Of a stretch of 64,000 bases of DNA, positions 61,540-64,000 are shown in pieces; position 1 is the stretch's first letter, and each line of letters begins with the position of its first letter. The notes beneath the pieces are model-generated. The model was given only the letters and a program-made list of their open reading frames with translations, ran no database searches and was not told where the DNA came from. The stretch comes from Falsibacillus albus (GTDB lineage Bacteria > Bacillota > Bacilli > Bacillales > DSM-25281), in the NCBI RefSeq assembly GCF_003668575.1, contig NZ_RCVZ01000003.1, forward strand, positions 70,430-134,429. The letters are read 5' to 3'. A program made the position numbers and the translations under genes.

Positions 61540-62532
61540 TTAAATTTTCACTTTGCAAAGACGAAGCTCATGTGCACCGTCTTCCCTGGAATATTCATAA
61601 TAATACCAAATCTGTCCTTCAAGTACGATAGCATCCACATATCTGACCGCTTTTTTCAGCGATGTTTCCAGCACAGGACCTTGATGCCCGACTTTGGCAA
61701 AAGTCCTTAAGTCGTACGTGACAGCAGTGGAAACCTTCTCCTCATAATTTTGCTCTACCCCTACACTGCCGTCCCACAAAACCATATATCCGCTGCCCGA
61801 CGGAATAATAGTCGTAAGCCTGGATTGGTACTGATCCCATCCGGATTCACTGACAGGCAAAACGGTATCGATCCATCTAAAAGCCAGTCCGTCCTCACTA
61901 ACGGCCAATCCGGTAGGTGCAACTGCCAACCCGGTATTATGGACATCGCCGGTCTCATGCATTTTCATTGATTCGGCATGTTCGATTCCTTTGGCATAGA
62001 CAAAATACATATAATAACGGTTATCGTGAAAAAGAATATACGGGTCTTTTACACCTTCTGCAGAAGGCAGGTCAGCGGCAGTCAGCACCTTCTTTCTTGA
62101 AGCAGCTTGAAATTCTGCCGGGGAAGCTGCTTCCATTACGTCGATTCTCCAACGATTATCTGCTGGATCGACATAACTGATATAAAGGCGGTAAAGCTGA
62201 TCACTGATTTTGATCAATGAAGACCTTTCAATCGAGCTGGATTGAAGCTCTCTTTTATGGAGGCTCCATATATCCTCGAAGTTTTCCCCGTCTTCGCTGC
62301 GCGCGATCCTGACTTCGAATCCTCTCTCATCTTCGCCATATCCACGGGGCTTCCTTAACCTATAATATAAGTAGAAGATCTGTTCCTTTTCATCGAACAA
62401 TATTGTAGGTGCTCCTGCCCAATAACCCTCTTTGCTGCCCAATGGTTCAATGACGGTCTTTCCTTTTTCAGGATCAAATAGTGGACAGAGTCCCATTCCA
62501 TTTTCCGGTTGATTAATCATTGTATTTTCCAT
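61540..62532 (-). CDS. Five-bladed beta-propeller glycosidase-like protein (GH43/GH130 fold)
   Basis: A 330-residue protein with beta-propeller repeats: GYWAGAPTILFDEKEQIFYL, RIARSEDGENFEDIW, GVKDPYILFHDNRYYMYFVY, GLAVSEDGLAFRW and STAVTYDLRTFAKVGHQG. No signal peptide, so cytosolic. The fold is shared by GH43, GH117 and GH130 (phosphorylases); exact activity unknown. It fits intracellular breakdown of an imported oligosaccharide. Confidence 0.78.
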   Translation of the reverse strand: MENTMINQPENGMGLCPLFDPEKGKTVIEPLGSKEGYWAGAPTILFDEKEQIFYLYYRLRKPRGYGEDERGFEVRIARSEDGENFEDIWSLHKRELQSSSIERSSLIKISDQLYRLYISYVDPADNRWRIDVMEAASPAEFQAASRKKVLTAADLPSAEGVKDPYILFHDNRYYMYFVYAKGIEHAESMKMHETGDVHNTGLAVAPTGLAVSEDGLAFRWIDTVLPVSESGWDQYQSRLTTIIPSGSGYMVLWDGSVGVEQNYEEKVSTAVTYDLRTFAKVGHQGPVLETSLKKAVRYVDAIVLEGQIWYYYEYSREDGAHELRLCKVKI

Positions 62533-62551
62533 TGTGATTCTCCTTTTTTAT

Positions 62552-63616
62552 TTATTTTAGGATTATCCTTTTTCCCTGTTCACTCGATTCGACGGCGGCA
62601 TCGATGATTTTTGCTGCATTTGCGGCATATGCGAAGGAAAGTTCATAGTCTTTATTTTCAGTAATGATTTCATAGAATTCCTGATATTGTTTCCCTCTCG
62701 CCGCTCCAATAAATTGGTGCTTTCCTTTCGGTTTCACTTCTTCAGAGGCACCCAACCAATTCCCATGTTCATCTTTTCCCCTGAAAAAAATCTCCCCATT
62801 CTGGTTCATATACACCGCCCCCTTCGTACCGACGATTTCAAGCCCATCGCCATCTTGAGGGAGCAGCCTTGAATTATTCAGCGAAATCATTGCTCCATTT
62901 TCCATTCTGGCAATGATAACGGAAAGATCATCATTCGTTACAGCGCCAAGGTCGTTCCCATTCCCTCGTTCTGGAATATAGGTGCCAAGCTCTGCCTGAA
63001 CAGATTTGATTTTTCCGCAATTCTCACCTAAGAAAAATTGTATGAGATCAATTTGATGGATCCCGAAATCAGCAACCGAACCAGGGCCAGATGTTTCCTT
63101 CTTCATTCTCCATTCCAACTGAAGATTCGGATTACCGATCCTTCCGCCCCCAAGTTTATGACGGTATGAAAATATTTGTCCTAGCTTACCTTCATCTATC
63201 AATTCTTTTATAAGCTGTGCATAGGGGTGATAACGGTATTGCATGCCCATATAGTTCGCCACTCCAGCCTCTTCTGCTTCCTGCGCTAATTTCATAGATT
63301 CCGGATAATTGACGGAAAGTGGTTTTTCACAAAGCACCGGCAGCTTTACCGCAAATGCCTTTCTAGCAATCGCTCCATGCGAGAAATTATCGGTACAGAT
63401 TGAGACGGCATCGACTTTCTCCAAGAGTTCCTCTAAACTTGAGCAAATAATGGTGGGTGAAAGGTCATTTCGCTTTACCCACTTTTCAGCATTTTCGGCA
63501 ATGACATCATATACTGCTGTCAATTCCCAATTGGGACAAGCCCGAATGCCTTGCAAATGATCTGTAGCCACTCCAATCGTGCTGCCCGTTCCAACAATTC
63601 CGATTCTTAGACTCAT
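62552..63616 (-). CDS. Gfo/Idh/MocA-family oxidoreductase
   Basis: A 354-residue NAD(P)-dependent sugar dehydrogenase. Rossmann motif GIVGTGSTIGVATDHL, EKPL in PVLCEKPLSVNYPES, and C-terminal-domain stretch VADFGIHQIDLIQFFLGE. Substrate unknown. GGAGG ribosome site at 63616. It lies 17 bp after the isomerase-like gene at the right edge and 20 bp before the glycosidase-like gene, so these form one operon. Confidence 0.92.
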   Translation of the reverse strand: MSLRIGIVGTGSTIGVATDHLQGIRACPNWELTAVYDVIAENAEKWVKRNDLSPTIICSSLEELLEKVDAVSICTDNFSHGAIARKAFAVKLPVLCEKPLSVNYPESMKLAQEAEEAGVANYMGMQYRYHPYAQLIKELIDEGKLGQIFSYRHKLGGGRIGNPNLQLEWRMKKETSGPGSVADFGIHQIDLIQFFLGENCGKIKSVQAELGTYIPERGNGNDLGAVTNDDLSVIIARMENGAMISLNNSRLLPQDGDGLEIVGTKGAVYMNQNGEIFFRGKDEHGNWLGASEEVKPKGKHQFIGAARGKQYQEFYEIITENKDYELSFAYAANAAKIIDAAVESSEQGKRIILK

Positions 63617-63632
63617 AGAGGACCTCCATTCT

Positions 63633-64000
63633 CTATTTTTTCATATTTAAATTGGTTTGAAGATGATGATATGAAGCAAGGACACTCTTTTCAGGTTCGG
63701 TGAATCCACCGCCGTAATTGTCGCCTAATTCCATTTCGATTATGGCTGCTTTCAGCTTTTTGGTTTCTTTCATTTTATATACCACTCTGACATAATCAAT
63801 TTCTCCTTCACCGATTTCTACAAATCGGCAATCTCTTACATCCCGGAGATGGACATATTCTATCCGATTTTGATGCGCTTCCCAGAAAGAAAAGATATCG
63901 ACTCCCGCAAGCTGAATCCATCCAATATCAAGTGCAAAAGAAACCAGTTTAGGATCGGTCTCTTTCATTATCCGCTCTGCTCCCGATGCACCATCGAGGA
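63633..64000 (-). CDS. Sugar phosphate isomerase/epimerase-like protein (partial, N-terminus beyond right edge)
   Basis: The frame is open to the window edge; the visible C-terminal 121 residues include KLVSFALDIGWIQLAGVD, RIEYVHLRDVRDCRF, GEGEIDYVRVVYKM and AAIIEMELGDNYGGG. This is the second half of a xylose-isomerase-like TIM barrel. It is the most upstream visible gene of the minus-strand sugar operon, 16 bp before the oxidoreductase. Confidence 0.85.
   Translation of the reverse strand, partial: LDGASGAERIMKETDPKLVSFALDIGWIQLAGVDIFSFWEAHQNRIEYVHLRDVRDCRFVEIGEGEIDYVRVVYKMKETKKLKAAIIEMELGDNYGGGFTEPEKSVLASYHHLQTNLNMKK

Overview
The window is chromosomal DNA from a low-GC, endospore-forming Firmicute of the Bacillaceae. 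The evidence is a GerA-type germination operon, CotF-like coat proteins, YuzL, canonical sigma-A promoters, strong GGAGG ribosome binding sites, and gene order close to Bacillus subtilis yurU-yurZ / yusA-yusN. I cannot name the genus. There are no rRNA, tRNA, phage, transposase or CRISPR features.

Region 1 (1-22.3 kb) is a conserved housekeeping block read mostly on the minus strand. It holds the Fe-S assembly operon sufCDSUB (sufB cut by the left edge), yurZ, the methionine importer metNIQ behind a SAM-I riboswitch, yusD-E-F-G, gcvH and yusI. An ArsR-repressor/short-chain-dehydrogenase pair interrupts the B. subtilis order. The beta-oxidation operon fadN-fadA-fadE follows, with a perfect FadR-type box, then yuzL, a proline dehydrogenase with a cre site, and two coat-protein genes.

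Region 2 (22.4-36.6 kb) has a CdaR-type regulator beside glcD-glcF (glycolate oxidation), yusU, gerAA-AB-AC, a SEDS (RodA/FtsW) protein, a scyllo-inositol dehydrogenase-like gene, a thioredoxin, an orphan sdpR-sdpI pair without sdpABC, and a methyltransferase.

Region 3 (36.7-46.2 kb) is a complete divergent locus for muropeptide amino sugars. The left arm is a PTS lactose/cellobiose-type IIA, MupG-like 6-phospho-muramidase, MurK-like kinase, AnmK and MurQ. The right arm is an RpiR-type regulator, PTS IIB and IIC, a small membrane protein, NagA and NagB. Together they would turn imported MurNAc-containing sugars, anhydroMurNAc and free amino sugars into fructose-6-phosphate.

Region 4 (46.3-58.8 kb) holds a YueD-like reductase, a DHA2 drug exporter with palindromic operators, a membrane SpoIIE-type phosphatase next to a histidine-kinase-like protein that lacks the phospho-accepting histidine, three APC amino-acid permeases and a protein of unknown function. 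Region 5 (59-64 kb) is the start of a sugar-catabolism cluster: two xylose-isomerase-like TIM barrels, a Gfo/Idh/MocA dehydrogenase, a beta-propeller glycosidase-like protein and a ROK regulator.

The most notable feature outside the genes is an interspersed intergenic element. I count 14 copies or remnants plus one looser candidate. The fullest copies are about 200-350 bp, have inverted-repeat ends and carry a GC-rich, foldable core. Most copies lie downstream of a gene in one fixed orientation. Several start within about 0-20 bp of the stop codon and end just before the operon terminator, so they are transcribed 3'-UTR modules. No transposase is present in the window.
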